Shown: positions 18,267-27,534, counted from the first letter of the stretch. The stretch is DNA of 64,000 nucleotides from Nitrospirota bacterium (GCA_016194305.1 JACQBW010000007.1:62001-126000), one strand, 5' to 3'. Notes: a model not told the origin generated them from the letters alone. Translations and numbers: made by a program.

Positions 18267-20240
18267 TTAATAGGAAACAGACAGTCTGGCAACGATACCA
18301 CTCCCTGGTCCAATCGGCAGAGTATTGACCCAGCCCTTTGAAAATTCGGGATAGCTCATATCATCGTTCAAGATGTTATTCCAGAATAGGTTTAACGCCA
18401 TCGGAATATAATATCGGAAATGATAAGTCCCATTGAGTGTTAGGAGATTGATGGCTTCGGCACCCTCGTTGAGAGGGACTCCGCTGTTTTCATGCGGCTT
18501 CCCGAAGTGGGAAAGAAAGAGACCTGCCGTCAGAGGGTCGAGGTCATAGGCGATCCCGATTTTGGCCATATAGTTGGGGATAAAGAGCGTCTGATCTCTT
18601 TCATTTTGATAGGTTGCCGATCCGTTCAGGGAAAAAGGTTCATTGATCCGCCATTTTCCTTCAAATTCAAGTCCCCAGATATTTTTTTCCCCCGAATTGG
18701 TAAAGGTTTGGGTGCTTCCTGAATAGGGGATCCGGATAATCAGGTCTTCCATTTTGCTGGTGAAAAAGGTGAAGGCAGATTGCGCCCGGGCACCATGGAT
18801 TAAAACCTGAGCGTCTATGGTCGTCACCTTTTCCGGTGTTAACAACGGATTGCCAAGCAAGACATTGGTCAGATTAGAATACCGCTCCTGGGCCGTTGGA
18901 CCTCTGAAAGCTTCTGCATAGAGGAATTTAATGCCGACGGTTTCGCTCAAATCATAAATCGCTCCGGCTCTTTTAACCCAATCATGATCCCCGGTTTCGA
19001 TACTGTTATATTGCACCCCTCCGATAACTTTCAGGTTTTCGAAAATACGGAAATCGGACTGCAAATAACCTGATTCCGTCCGGTTATAAAATCCTCCGGG
19101 GATGGCGGCGCGTTGAACGTTTGGAATGGCCGAAATGACTTCGACACTCTTCCTCTCATCATAAATCAGACCCAAAATAATATTCCATTTTTCCCAGATT
19201 TCTCCCCCCAGAGAAAGCTCTTCAAGTGTGCCCAGGGACTTATCGGGCTCCTGCAATCCCGTTTGAATATAGGTAATTCCTTTATCGTAGTTATTTTGGG
19301 TGACATTGAATTTAAGTTCCCAGGTTTTTGACAAAGGGTGCCGGTAACCAATATCGTAAAACAGCCGCTTTGAATCCATATCGGCTTCATTGGCCCAGTA
19401 GGGCAGTGTTCCCAGAGAGCGATTTTCGACATGAGAATAGAAAATCTGGATCGACAGTCTTTGGTTGTAGTCGAAAAAACCTGAAAGGCTTGAATTTCTC
19501 TCACCGTATTCCGTTTCGTCATATAGATTCGGAGAAGCGGGTCGAGCGGTTCCCGCATTGAAGTCCCACCCGTCATCCTGAAAAACATTGTAGGCAAAAA
19601 TCAAATTCCAGTCCTTGCCCCGAGCGTCTGCGGACAGGGTCTGAAGTTTCGATCCAGCGGTCAGCGACTGAAGTTTAGAACCAAATGATCCCCAACCTCC
19701 GGTATATTTCAACGTCAATGGAAGGTTCGAAGAATCATCCCGATTTTGCGTAATCACATTAATAATTCCTGCTACTGCATTGGACCCGTACAGGACGGAT
19801 CCCGGGCCTCGAATGATCTCGATCCTGTCGATCATTTCAACAGGAAAGCCTTTGTAAAAGGTATTGTCAGCAGTTCCTTCCTGCATCTCCCGAAACGGTC
19901 GCCCATTGATTAAGATGAGGACATGGGAGTCCGAATGCGTCAGAAGGTCCCCCCGAATCACAGACTTGCCCTGTACCCAGAGATGAGAGCTCATCTCTTG
20001 CAGGCTCGGCACCCGATTTAAAATGTCGATGAGATTTACGGCACCGTATTGTTCAATCTCTTTTCGGGTGACCACCGTGATCACACCCGGGGCCTCTCCA
20101 ATTTTTTCAGGTTTTTTGGAAGCGGTAATCACTTCCGCCTCCTCCTGATAGAATTGGAAAATCTCTTCCCCGGCCCGGGACTCTGATTCCATACTTGAAA
20201 AGAGAAATGCGACTGTTAGAAATTTGATTAATTTTTTCAA
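18267..20240 (-). CDS. TonB-dependent outer-membrane receptor
   Basis: Outer-membrane active-transport channel of 657 residues. A signal peptide (about 1-23) is followed by a probable TonB box (EEAEVITAS), a plug domain (about 40-150, with LINGRPF and IEIIRGPGSVLYGSNAVAGIINVIT), and a long beta-barrel ending in Tyr (ARLSVSY). The start is TTG at 20240, preceded by an AGGAG ribosome-binding site about 10 nt upstream; a short GGAG/CTCC inverted repeat could mask it. It is the first gene of the sensory operon and may admit the ligand detected downstream. Substrate is unknown; cobalamin, siderophore and organic chelates are all possible. Confidence 0.92.
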   Translation of the reverse strand: MKKLIKFLTVAFLFSSMESESRAGEEIFQFYQEEAEVITASKKPEKIGEAPGVITVVTRKEIEQYGAVNLIDILNRVPSLQEMSSHLWVQGKSVIRGDLLTHSDSHVLILINGRPFREMQEGTADNTFYKGFPVEMIDRIEIIRGPGSVLYGSNAVAGIINVITQNRDDSSNLPLTLKYTGGWGSFGSKLQSLTAGSKLQTLSADARGKDWNLIFAYNVFQDDGWDFNAGTARPASPNLYDETEYGERNSSLSGFFDYNQRLSIQIFYSHVENRSLGTLPYWANEADMDSKRLFYDIGYRHPLSKTWELKFNVTQNNYDKGITYIQTGLQEPDKSLGTLEELSLGGEIWEKWNIILGLIYDERKSVEVISAIPNVQRAAIPGGFYNRTESGYLQSDFRIFENLKVIGGVQYNSIETGDHDWVKRAGAIYDLSETVGIKFLYAEAFRGPTAQERYSNLTNVLLGNPLLTPEKVTTIDAQVLIHGARAQSAFTFFTSKMEDLIIRIPYSGSTQTFTNSGEKNIWGLEFEGKWRINEPFSLNGSATYQNERDQTLFIPNYMAKIGIAYDLDPLTAGLFLSHFGKPHENSGVPLNEGAEAINLLTLNGTYHFRYYIPMALNLFWNNILNDDMSYPEFSKGWVNTLPIGPGSGIVARLSVSY

Positions 20241-20377
20241 GGAGAAATTGCTCCTCTACAAATAATGTGAGTAAATGTCTAAGACGAGACCTGGGGTTTT
20301 CTCATTTTTGGCCGGTAAGTCGAAATCAAATCGATCCTGGAACCTGAAATGCAAATGTACAGACAAATACACTTTAA

Positions 20378-20405
20378 ATTGTATCAACCGGCTGGATTTT
20401 GTCAA
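20378..20405 (-). promoter_or_regulatory. Sigma-70 promoter upstream of the TonB-receptor operon
   Basis: Minus-strand TTGACA (20405-20400), a 16-nt spacer and TACAAT (20383-20378). The predicted start is near 20371, leaving about 130 nt of leader before the TTG start. No known riboswitch was recognised in that leader. Confidence 0.7.
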
Positions 20406-20422
20406 AAAGGAGAGAGGGAACC

Positions 20423-20935
20423 TTATTCCGGGGAGGAACGGGAAATGCGCCGAACATAGACGACTTTTTCAACCGACGCATGGACCACACCTTCTTTGTC
20501 GACCAATTCGACAGAATAGACGCGGTCAATGGAATGATTTTGGCTGGACAAACGGCGAATTTCCTGTAATTCGTCTTCTTGAAGCAGAAATCGGGCGAAA
20601 AGGACGGATCTGCCCGGTTTTTTGAAATGAATCATCGCCGATTTGTCCCAGACGATGTATTCTTTTCCGAGGATCTTAATCAGCATAATCATATAGATGG
20701 GGTCCACCGATGCGTACAGGCTACCACCGAAAAGGGTCCCCACATAATTTCGAGTTCGCCAGGTAAGAGGAATCTTAATCTGAACCTCTTTGAAGTCATG
20801 CGCGATATAGGTGATTCGGGCCCCCGAAAAGAAATAGGCTGGAAAACAATTGAATCCCCATCGGGTTATTTTTGAACGAAAGGATTCTCTCCTTTGGCGG
20901 CCCTCTCTTTGGGAGGTCGTCGCGTCAAGATTCAA
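20423..20935 (-). CDS. Hot-dog-fold protein, DUF4442-like (putative thioesterase)
   Basis: 170-residue cytoplasmic protein resembling the DUF4442/YiiD C-terminal hot-dog family. The pattern RNYVGTLFGGSLYASVDP (about 75-92) matches the central helix and dimer strand of acyl-CoA thioesterase-like folds, and KSAMIHFKKPGR follows. Members are predicted to act on acyl-thioesters, but no substrate can be assigned. Its start overlaps the stop of the upstream CarD-like gene by 4 bp, so the two are probably co-translated. Confidence 0.72.
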   Translation of the reverse strand: MNLDATTSQREGRQRRESFRSKITRWGFNCFPAYFFSGARITYIAHDFKEVQIKIPLTWRTRNYVGTLFGGSLYASVDPIYMIMLIKILGKEYIVWDKSAMIHFKKPGRSVLFARFLLQEDELQEIRRLSSQNHSIDRVYSVELVDKEGVVHASVEKVVYVRRISRSSPE

Positions 20936-21453
20936 TCTTCTCCTTTTTGGCCGATGAAATGGTCAGCTTTATTCTTGAACAGGATATTGAATGTCGTCAA
21001 TGATCCATATATACGGGTAATATATTGCTGGAGCTGGACCTTTTCGGAGTCCGACAAAACTTTATGGCCGTTAATCTGCTGTTCCATCACCCGAAGGCGG
21101 TCACGGATCATCACGATTTTATGGAAAAAAGTATCCAGAGGAATCTTCTTGGATTCCAGGCCGCTCTGAGAGGGTTTGAGAATGACCTCTCCACCCGTCC
21201 ATCGATCCATCAGTTCCACCTGAGGGAGTTCTTCGCGCCTGATTTCATCGATCGCAAGCTTGACCATCTCATAGGCGGCACTTTCAGTTTCCGAAAGCGT
21301 TTGAATCTGTTCCCGCGCTACGGAAGTCTCTTTATCGCTTTTCGGAAAATAAACCATACATCGCTGGTTTTCTCCATAACCGGAGGCTTCTTCCACCCGC
21401 CCGATTCCGTATCGGACATGCCTGACCAGATCTCCTTTTATCAAATCGCCCAC
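20932..21453 (-). CDS. CarD-like N-terminal domain protein of unknown function
   Basis: 173-residue protein. The first 55 residues (GDLVRHVRYGIGRVEE, then MVYFPKSDKETSVAREQIQTL) resemble the Tudor-like CarD/TRCF RNA-polymerase-interacting domain or the related DUF3553 fold. The rest is mostly helical with no recognised motif. A GTG start at 21453 follows a GGAGAGG ribosome-binding site, and a TATAAT at 21501-21496 could serve as a -10. A regulator that contacts RNA polymerase is possible, but the C-terminal half differs from CdnL, so function is left open. Confidence 0.55.
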   Translation of the reverse strand: MGDLIKGDLVRHVRYGIGRVEEASGYGENQRCMVYFPKSDKETSVAREQIQTLSETESAAYEMVKLAIDEIRREELPQVELMDRWTGGEVILKPSQSGLESKKIPLDTFFHKIVMIRDRLRVMEQQINGHKVLSDSEKVQLQQYITRIYGSLTTFNILFKNKADHFIGQKGED

Positions 21454-21542
21454 TTTTCCTCTCCTTTTTAAAAACGATTAAAAGTTATCTTTATTATTAT
21501 ACTCAAAGCGGGCAATAAATACAGCGTCTGCAACCGGATACA

Positions 21543-21571
21543 TTGAATTATACCGCTTCTCATGTTACACT
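21543..21571 (+). promoter_or_regulatory. Possible sigma-70 promoter of the RNase J gene
   Basis: TTGAAT (21543-21548), a 17-nt spacer and TACACT (21566-21571). Each hexamer matches 4 of 6. The predicted start near 21578 lies only a few bases before the ATG at 21582, which would make the message almost leaderless. Confidence 0.4.
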
Positions 21572-21581
21572 CCAGTTCTAA

Positions 21582-23255
21582 ATGGAGCAGCCGGTATTGC
21601 ATAAAAAAGCTCTTTCCATCATTCCCCTCGGAGGACTCGGGGAAGTGGGAATGAATATGATGGTCTACGAATACGATGAGGATATTATCATCGTCGATGC
21701 GGGCCTCATGTTTCCGGACCAGGAGATGCTTGGAATCGATGTCGTCATTCCTGATTTCACCTACCTTAAAGAAAATGCCTCAAAAATCAGGGGAATCGTC
21801 ATTACCCATGGACATGAAGATCATATTGGCGCTCTCCCTTATCTTCTCTCCGAATTAAATGCACCGGTTTATGCGACCCCCTTAACGATCGGACTGATTC
21901 AAGCCAAACTCAAAGAATGGGATATTCGCCAATCAGAAATGTTTTCCGTCAGACCGCGGGAATCCATATCGCTTGGCGTATTTAAGGTGGAATTTATCCG
22001 CGTGACACATAGCATCGTAGATGGCGCTGCGCTTGGAATCAGCACACCGGTCGGCAGAATCGTACATACGGGAGACTTCAAAATTGATCAAACTCCGGTA
22101 GACGGAGAAAGAACCGATATTCAAAAACTGGGGGAATACGGGGACGCCGGAACACTGGTGCTCCTCTCTGACAGTACCAACGCGGAACGGCCAGGCTATA
22201 CGTTGTCCGAGAAAGTGGTCGGCAGAGCCTTTGACGAAATCTTTTCCCTGAAAAAATCCCGGCTCATCGTCGCCACTTTTTCATCCAATATTCACCGGAT
22301 TCAACAAGCCATACACGCTGCAAAACTGTCGGGCAGAAAAATCTTTCTTTCCGGTAAAAGCATGACAAAAAATACCCAGATCGCTGCTGAACTTGGATAC
22401 CTTGACCTGCCTCCCGATATCCTGGTCAAACTCGAAAACGTCAATAGCTACCCGGATGATCAGGTCGTGATTCTCACGACAGGGAGTCAGGGAGAACCGC
22501 TCTCTGCTCTTTTTAGAATGGCCATAGATGATCACAAACAGGTCAAGATCAAGGCGGGAGACACCGTTCTTCTCTCTTCACGGGTCATTCCTGGCAATGA
22601 AAAGGCTATCAGCAGGATTATCAACCATCTTTTCAGGCGAGGTGCCGAAGTCATTTATGAGCGGGTATCGGACATTCATGTTTCAGGACATGCCAGCCAG
22701 GAAGAATTAAAAATGATGATCAACCTCGTGAGGCCGAAATTTTTTATTCCGATACACGGAGAGTACCGCCAGCTCCTTCATCATGCGCGAATCGCGGAGG
22801 GGCTCGATATCAAAAAAGAGAATATCGAGATCATTGAAGATGGCGATGTCATTGCGCTTTCGGAAGACCGGATGGAAAAAAGGGGGAAAGTTCATGCCGG
22901 AAGAATTTTTATCGATGGAAAAGGTGTGGGAGACGTCGCCGATTTCGTACTCAGAGACAGAAAACATATCGGACAGGACGGAATCATTGTGCTCATCATC
23001 GGACTCGATAAGGTGACAGGAGAAATTGTATCCGGGCCGGAATTTATATCAAAAGGATTTGTTTCCGAAGAAGAGGCTTACAGTCTATTTTCCGAATTGA
23101 AACTCCTGGTTTTGAAGCTACTCGGAGAAATGAATCAGGAAGTTAAATCCGAATGGATCGTGGTCGAGGGGATGGTCAAAAAAACGTTGGGGAAATTTAT
23201 TTACAAACAGATTGAACGAAGACCGATGATTATTCCAATTATCCTGGAGCTATGA
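21582..23255 (+). CDS. rnj: Ribonuclease J
   Basis: Metallo-beta-lactamase/beta-CASP ribonuclease with 5'-3' exo- and endonuclease activity in mRNA decay and rRNA maturation. The 557 residues contain the zinc motif HGHEDH (75-80), further metal-binding segments around HTGDFKID and LLSDSTNAE, beta-CASP motifs, a late HVSGHAS and PIHGEYR, and a C-terminal domain. The conserved start region (LSIIPLGGLGEVGMN) supports this ATG, yet no Shine-Dalgarno sequence precedes it. It is divergent from the CarD-like gene and is followed 10 bp later by ftsK. Confidence 0.95.
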   Translation: MEQPVLHKKALSIIPLGGLGEVGMNMMVYEYDEDIIIVDAGLMFPDQEMLGIDVVIPDFTYLKENASKIRGIVITHGHEDHIGALPYLLSELNAPVYATPLTIGLIQAKLKEWDIRQSEMFSVRPRESISLGVFKVEFIRVTHSIVDGAALGISTPVGRIVHTGDFKIDQTPVDGERTDIQKLGEYGDAGTLVLLSDSTNAERPGYTLSEKVVGRAFDEIFSLKKSRLIVATFSSNIHRIQQAIHAAKLSGRKIFLSGKSMTKNTQIAAELGYLDLPPDILVKLENVNSYPDDQVVILTTGSQGEPLSALFRMAIDDHKQVKIKAGDTVLLSSRVIPGNEKAISRIINHLFRRGAEVIYERVSDIHVSGHASQEELKMMINLVRPKFFIPIHGEYRQLLHHARIAEGLDIKKENIEIIEDGDVIALSEDRMEKRGKVHAGRIFIDGKGVGDVADFVLRDRKHIGQDGIIVLIIGLDKVTGEIVSGPEFISKGFVSEEEAYSLFSELKLLVLKLLGEMNQEVKSEWIVVEGMVKKTLGKFIYKQIERRPMIIPIILEL

Positions 23256-23265
23256 GTGCCCCTTC

Positions 23266-25452
23266 ATGAAAACAAAGAGAAAAAATGAAATAAAGGGGGT
23301 CTTGTTTCTGACCCTCTCCCTTTTTTTGCTGATCAGCCTGATTTCTTACGATCCTCACGATCCGTCTTTTACAACATCTGGGAAATCCATGGTATCAAAT
23401 CTAATCGGCCTGACGGGTTCCTATCTTTCAGACATTTTGTTATCCCTGTTTGGGGTGACTTCGTATTTACTTCCCGTTTATCTTTTCATCATGGGGATCA
23501 AGAAATTGAGGGATCCTTCTGATGAGGCCGGTGCTTTCTTCAATAAATGGAACTCCCTTGGAACGACGGGTCTTTTCTTTTCACTCCCTGCGGCTTTGAA
23601 TATTCTCCTTCCGAAATGGCCCTCTGTTTCAGGAGAATGGATACTTCTGGATGAAACCGGCGGCATGCTTGGCAAAATGGAGACGCATCTGTTTAGCCGC
23701 TATTTCGGAGATGTCGGCAGTTATCTGGCCACGTTTTCACTTCTCCTTCTGTCCATGATGTTTCTGACCCATTTTTCGCCCTGGCGGTTTGGTGAAAACT
23801 TTATAGGAAATCTTTACAGATTTCTGGTTCGATTACGGCAACTTGTGGTCATCTCGATTCTCAAAACCCGCAAGATTAAGGAAAATGCCCGAAAAGCAGG
23901 CAAGACTCTGATTCCCAAACCAAAACCCAAAATCGTCACAGTCCCTCCCCCAATGGCTGAACCTGAGAAGGAAGCGCCGGAAAAAGAACGCGTTCCGATT
24001 TTACCTGTCAAAGGGGACTACCAGTTGCCCCCATTAACTCTTTTAGATCCTCCGCCGCCGGCAGAAGAAAAGATGTCCAAGGAGGAGCTCGAATTTAATG
24101 CCCAGCTTTTAAAGAAAAAACTTTTGGATTTTGGAATCGAAGGCAATGTGTCGGAAGTCCATCCGGGTCCTGTCATTACGCTATATGAATTTGAGCCTGC
24201 GCCCGGCATTAAGGTCAATCAGATTACCAATTTGTCCGACGACCTGGCCTTGGCCATGAAGGCCATGAGAGTCAGAATTGTCGCACCCATTCCGGGAAAG
24301 GCCGCCGTGGGCATTGAAATTCCCAATCGAGCCCGGGAAGTGGTCTCTCTCAAACAACTCATCACCCCTCAAGCGTCTTCCACTTTGAAACTCCCGCTTT
24401 TTCTGGGAAAGGATATCTCCGGACAGCCGGTCACAGCCGATTTTACGGAAATGCCCCATCTTCTGGTGGCCGGCGCCACCGGGTCGGGAAAGAGCGTCGC
24501 CCTGAATTCGATGGTTCTGAGCCTCCTCTTTTCAAAGCGTCCCAGCGAACTCAAAATGATGATGATTGATCCCAAAATGCTTGAGCTCACCACCTACAAT
24601 GATATTCCTCACCTCATCAAGCCGGTCATTACCCAGCCTCGAGAGGCTGCAAAGGGACTCCAGGAAATCGTATTGGAAATGCAGAGAAGATACAAAACAC
24701 TTGCAGAAAGCGGCGTTCGAAATATCGAGGGATATCACAAATTCAAGCCGCATCAAAAAAAGAATCCGTCCGTTGAGGAAGGTGAAGAGCTTCCTCCGAA
24801 AACGATGCCCTATCTTGTCATTATCATCGACGAACTGGCTGATTTAATGATGACGTCCCAAAAGGAGGTCGAGGAATCTATAGGAAGGTTGGCCCAAATG
24901 GGAAGGGCCTCCGGAATTCATCTCCTTCTGGCGACCCAGCGCCCTTCTGTCGATGTCCTCACCGGAGTCATTAAAGCTAATTTTCCAGCCAGGATTTCGT
25001 TTCAGGTCTCATCTAAAACCGATTCCAGAACGATACTCGACGCAAATGGAGCCGAACAACTCCTCGGAAAAGGAGATATGCTTTACCTGGTCCCGGGAAC
25101 CGGAAAGATCACCCGGATCCACGGTCCCTATGTCAGCGAAGACGAAATCAAGAGGATTGTCTCTTTTATTAAGGCCCAGGAAAAGCCGAATTATGATGAA
25201 TATAAGCTTCCGACAGTTCCAGATCGTCATCCGGGCGAGATGACCGATGAGCGGGACGATATGTATGAACAGGCCAGGGAACTGGTCATCTCTACCGGTC
25301 AGGCCTCGGCGTCCCTGATTCAAAGGCGGTTGAGGGTCGGCTATCCCCGGGCCGCAAGAATGATCGAAATGATGCAAGAAGATGGGGTGGTCGGGCCCGC
25401 TAACGGAGCAAAACAGAGACAAGTCCTGATCAAGAGATCCCCTGAGGAATAG
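23266..25452 (+). CDS. ftsK: DNA translocase FtsK/SpoIIIE
   Basis: Septum-anchored DNA motor that clears chromosome ends and directs XerCD dimer resolution. The 728 residues have an N-terminal membrane domain with about four helices (within 1-180), a short linker rich in Pro, Lys and Glu, then the motor domain with Walker A GATGSGKS (about 403-411) and Walker B VIIIDELADLM. The C-terminal winged-helix gamma domain (TGQASASLIQRRLRVGYPRA) recognises KOPS-type sites. The linker is much shorter than in E. coli FtsK. The lolA start follows immediately after the stop. Confidence 0.95.
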   Translation: MKTKRKNEIKGVLFLTLSLFLLISLISYDPHDPSFTTSGKSMVSNLIGLTGSYLSDILLSLFGVTSYLLPVYLFIMGIKKLRDPSDEAGAFFNKWNSLGTTGLFFSLPAALNILLPKWPSVSGEWILLDETGGMLGKMETHLFSRYFGDVGSYLATFSLLLLSMMFLTHFSPWRFGENFIGNLYRFLVRLRQLVVISILKTRKIKENARKAGKTLIPKPKPKIVTVPPPMAEPEKEAPEKERVPILPVKGDYQLPPLTLLDPPPPAEEKMSKEELEFNAQLLKKKLLDFGIEGNVSEVHPGPVITLYEFEPAPGIKVNQITNLSDDLALAMKAMRVRIVAPIPGKAAVGIEIPNRAREVVSLKQLITPQASSTLKLPLFLGKDISGQPVTADFTEMPHLLVAGATGSGKSVALNSMVLSLLFSKRPSELKMMMIDPKMLELTTYNDIPHLIKPVITQPREAAKGLQEIVLEMQRRYKTLAESGVRNIEGYHKFKPHQKKNPSVEEGEELPPKTMPYLVIIIDELADLMMTSQKEVEESIGRLAQMGRASGIHLLLATQRPSVDVLTGVIKANFPARISFQVSSKTDSRTILDANGAEQLLGKGDMLYLVPGTGKITRIHGPYVSEDEIKRIVSFIKAQEKPNYDEYKLPTVPDRHPGEMTDERDDMYEQARELVISTGQASASLIQRRLRVGYPRAARMIEMMQEDGVVGPANGAKQRQVLIKRSPEE

Positions 25453-26124
25453 ATGGCAAAAATTTTTCAGGTTCTGAGTTTATCGGTATTGATGACGTTT
25501 CTCTTCTTAAAGACCGGGCTCGCCAATGATTCTGCTCTGGAAGCGCTTCTTTCTCATATTCAGGATACCTACAACGTGGTCACCGATATAACGGCATCTT
25601 TCGAGCAGGAAACAACCCTGCAGGAATTCAAGACTTCGATTAAATCCAGCGGGAATCTCTACCTGAAAAAGAAAGATAAAATGAAACTGGCTTATAATCA
25701 TCCCAGAAAAGAGATGATTCTGATTAACGGCAGGGAGATCATGACCTTCCTTCCCGACGAACATCAGGCGGTAAAGGGAATCTTTTCAAAAGAACAGGAA
25801 TCCAGACTCCCGATGCGCCTGCTTTCAGGAGAAGCCATCCTGAAAGACGAATTTCAAATTCACTGGGACCCGCGACATTCAAACACCCGGATTCTGCTTC
25901 TTTTAATACCCCTCCAGAAGGACTCTCCCCTGGAAAAAGTCGAACTGGAGATTGACCCCGTCACATTTCTTATCAAGCAAATGAAACTATTTCAAGAAAA
26001 CCAAAATACATCATTGTTCATCTTTTCAAACGTCCGGATCAACCGCGGGATCAAAGAGAGTTTTTTCCTGTTTACGCCTCCCGAAGGAACGGAAATTCTC
26101 AACTCGACCGGTTCTACGAAATAG
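25453..26124 (+). CDS. lolA: Outer-membrane lipoprotein carrier protein LolA
   Basis: Periplasmic chaperone that ferries lipoproteins from the LolCDE complex to the outer membrane. The 223 residues have a signal peptide (about 1-24, ending GLAND) and the LolA fold pattern: ITASFEQETTLQE, then a SGNLYLKKKDKMKLAY strand and later DPVTFLIKQMKLF. The start directly abuts the ftsK stop codon, an ftsK-lolA arrangement common in Gram-negatives. It supports the presence of an outer membrane and lipoprotein sorting. Confidence 0.88.
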   Translation: MAKIFQVLSLSVLMTFLFLKTGLANDSALEALLSHIQDTYNVVTDITASFEQETTLQEFKTSIKSSGNLYLKKKDKMKLAYNHPRKEMILINGREIMTFLPDEHQAVKGIFSKEQESRLPMRLLSGEAILKDEFQIHWDPRHSNTRILLLLIPLQKDSPLEKVELEIDPVTFLIKQMKLFQENQNTSLFIFSNVRINRGIKESFFLFTPPEGTEILNSTGSTK

Positions 26125-26177
26125 AATCAGAAACTCTTTCTGGAGATAAAGCCGCCGGATAATTCGGCATAAATTTG

Positions 26178-26205
26178 CTAGCATTTTTTGGAGCGCTTAT
26201 GCTAG
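26178..26205. repeat. 7-bp inverted repeat between lolA and yajQ
   Basis: CTAGCAT (26178-26184) and ATGCTAG (26199-26205) are exact inverted copies separated by 14 nt. No T-tract follows on either strand, so a rho-independent terminator is unlikely; an operator is possible. The remainder of this 167-bp gap shows nothing recognisable. Confidence 0.35.
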
Positions 26206-26291
26206 ATTTGCAATTAAAGGATTTGTAAAAACAGCGTAAACGAGCCTGGAGGGCATCGAGGGTGCTGAGCATTTTGATTGGAGCAGACTAA

Positions 26292-26783
26292 ATGCCTGAA
26301 CAAAATTCATTTGACATTGTCTCAAAAGTAGATATGCAGGAATTAAAGAATGCGATGGATCAGGCCACGAAAGAAATTAAACAGCGATTTGATTTTAAAG
26401 ACAGCATCAGTTCCATCGTTCTTGAAAAAGATGAAGTCATTCTCACTTCGGATGATTCCTACCGACTGAAAAGCGTCATTGACATTCTGCAGTCCAAATT
26501 GATTAAACGCAACATCTCTCTCAAATCGCTCGAATACGAAAAAATAGAAGAAGCGCTCGGGAAAACCGTCCGGCAGAAAATAAAAATCAAACAGGGCATT
26601 GCTTCTGAAACCGCAAAAGAGATTACCAAAGAAATCAAAAACGCGAAATTGAAAGTTCAGGCCCAGATCCAGGGAGACCAGGTTCGAGTGGTTGGAAAAA
26701 GCAGAGACGAACTGCAATCTGCCATCGCCCTCCTGAAAAAAAAGGATTTCGGCGCCGATCTTCAATTCACCAACTTTAGATAG
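26292..26783 (+). CDS. yajQ: YajQ family nucleotide-binding protein
   Basis: 163-residue cytoplasmic protein of the YajQ/UPF0234 family, with two ferredoxin-like subdomains. The N-terminus [20 protein letters not shown] and the C-terminus DLQFTNFR are family signatures. Members bind nucleic acids or nucleotides, and some in Xanthomonas bind c-di-GMP and act as transcription co-regulators. The c-di-GMP role is known only for certain members and cannot be assumed here. A weak ribosome-binding site (TTGGAG) lies upstream. Confidence 0.93.
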   Translation: MPEQNSFDIVSKVDMQELKNAMDQATKEIKQRFDFKDSISSIVLEKDEVILTSDDSYRLKSVIDILQSKLIKRNISLKSLEYEKIEEALGKTVRQKIKIKQGIASETAKEITKEIKNAKLKVQAQIQGDQVRVVGKSRDELQSAIALLKKKDFGADLQFTNFR

Positions 26784-26835
26784 ATTAAAGGAATACCAGA
26801 TTATCGCAACCCAAACAAATAAGAAAGGCCTTTAG

Positions 26836-27534
26836 ATGTCGAGACAAATATTGATTATTGAAGACGATTCATTGGTATCGGATATTATCATTGCCGTGTT
26901 GGTCAAGGAAGGATTTATTCCGGCCCTTGCCAGAACCGGTGCGGAAGCACTCAAGAAGATCTCTCAAACTCCTCCTGATCTCATCTTGCTCGATCTCGGC
27001 CTTCCCGATATAGAAGGGTCTGAAATTGCCAAGTCGATCCGGAAATCAAAAAAAACAACCGATATTCCGATTATTATGCTGACCGGCAAAAATACCCTTG
27101 CTGACAAATTGTCCGGATTTGAACAAGGGGCGGATGATTACCTGTCAAAACCATTTGATCCGAAAGAATTGATGGCGAGGATTTACGCGTTGCTTAAGAG
27201 ATTCCCTGCAAAGATCAGGCAGGCCCATGCGCAGACCACATACGGAAACAATCTGGTTTTGGATTCAGAGCGTCATGAAGTGATGCATGAGGGGAAAGAG
27301 GTCTGGCTCACACCCAAAGAGTTCTCTCTCCTTGAGTTTTTTATCAAAAACCAGGGAAAGGTACAATCCCGTCAAGTCCTTTTAAAGGAAATCTGGGGAA
27401 AAGTCTCCCAGGAAACCACACGGACCGTTGACGTTCATATCCGAAGACTCCGTTCAAAAATTCCTTCTCTTGAGACAGACTTGATTACGATAAAACCGAT
27501 GGGGTATAAACTAAAAGATCTCTCCACTTCTTGA
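26836..27534 (+). CDS. OmpR/PhoB-type response regulator
   Basis: DNA-binding two-component regulator of 232 residues. REC (about 4-118) has acidic residues at 10-11, phosphoacceptor Asp53 in LLDLGLP, and the Lys in SKPFDP. A winged-helix DNA-binding domain (about 135-230) contains WLTPKEFSLLEFF and RTVDVHIRRLRSKI. No histidine kinase lies next to it, so its partner is elsewhere. It is followed 25 bp later by lepB on the same strand. Confidence 0.92.
   Translation: MSRQILIIEDDSLVSDIIIAVLVKEGFIPALARTGAEALKKISQTPPDLILLDLGLPDIEGSEIAKSIRKSKKTTDIPIIMLTGKNTLADKLSGFEQGADDYLSKPFDPKELMARIYALLKRFPAKIRQAHAQTTYGNNLVLDSERHEVMHEGKEVWLTPKEFSLLEFFIKNQGKVQSRQVLLKEIWGKVSQETTRTVDVHIRRLRSKIPSLETDLITIKPMGYKLKDLSTS

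Noticed and set aside
20241-20371. Cobalamin-type riboswitch in the TonB-receptor leader
   Set aside because: The leader is only about 130 nt and lacks the conserved B12-box sequence; only a short GGAG/CTCC hairpin is present.
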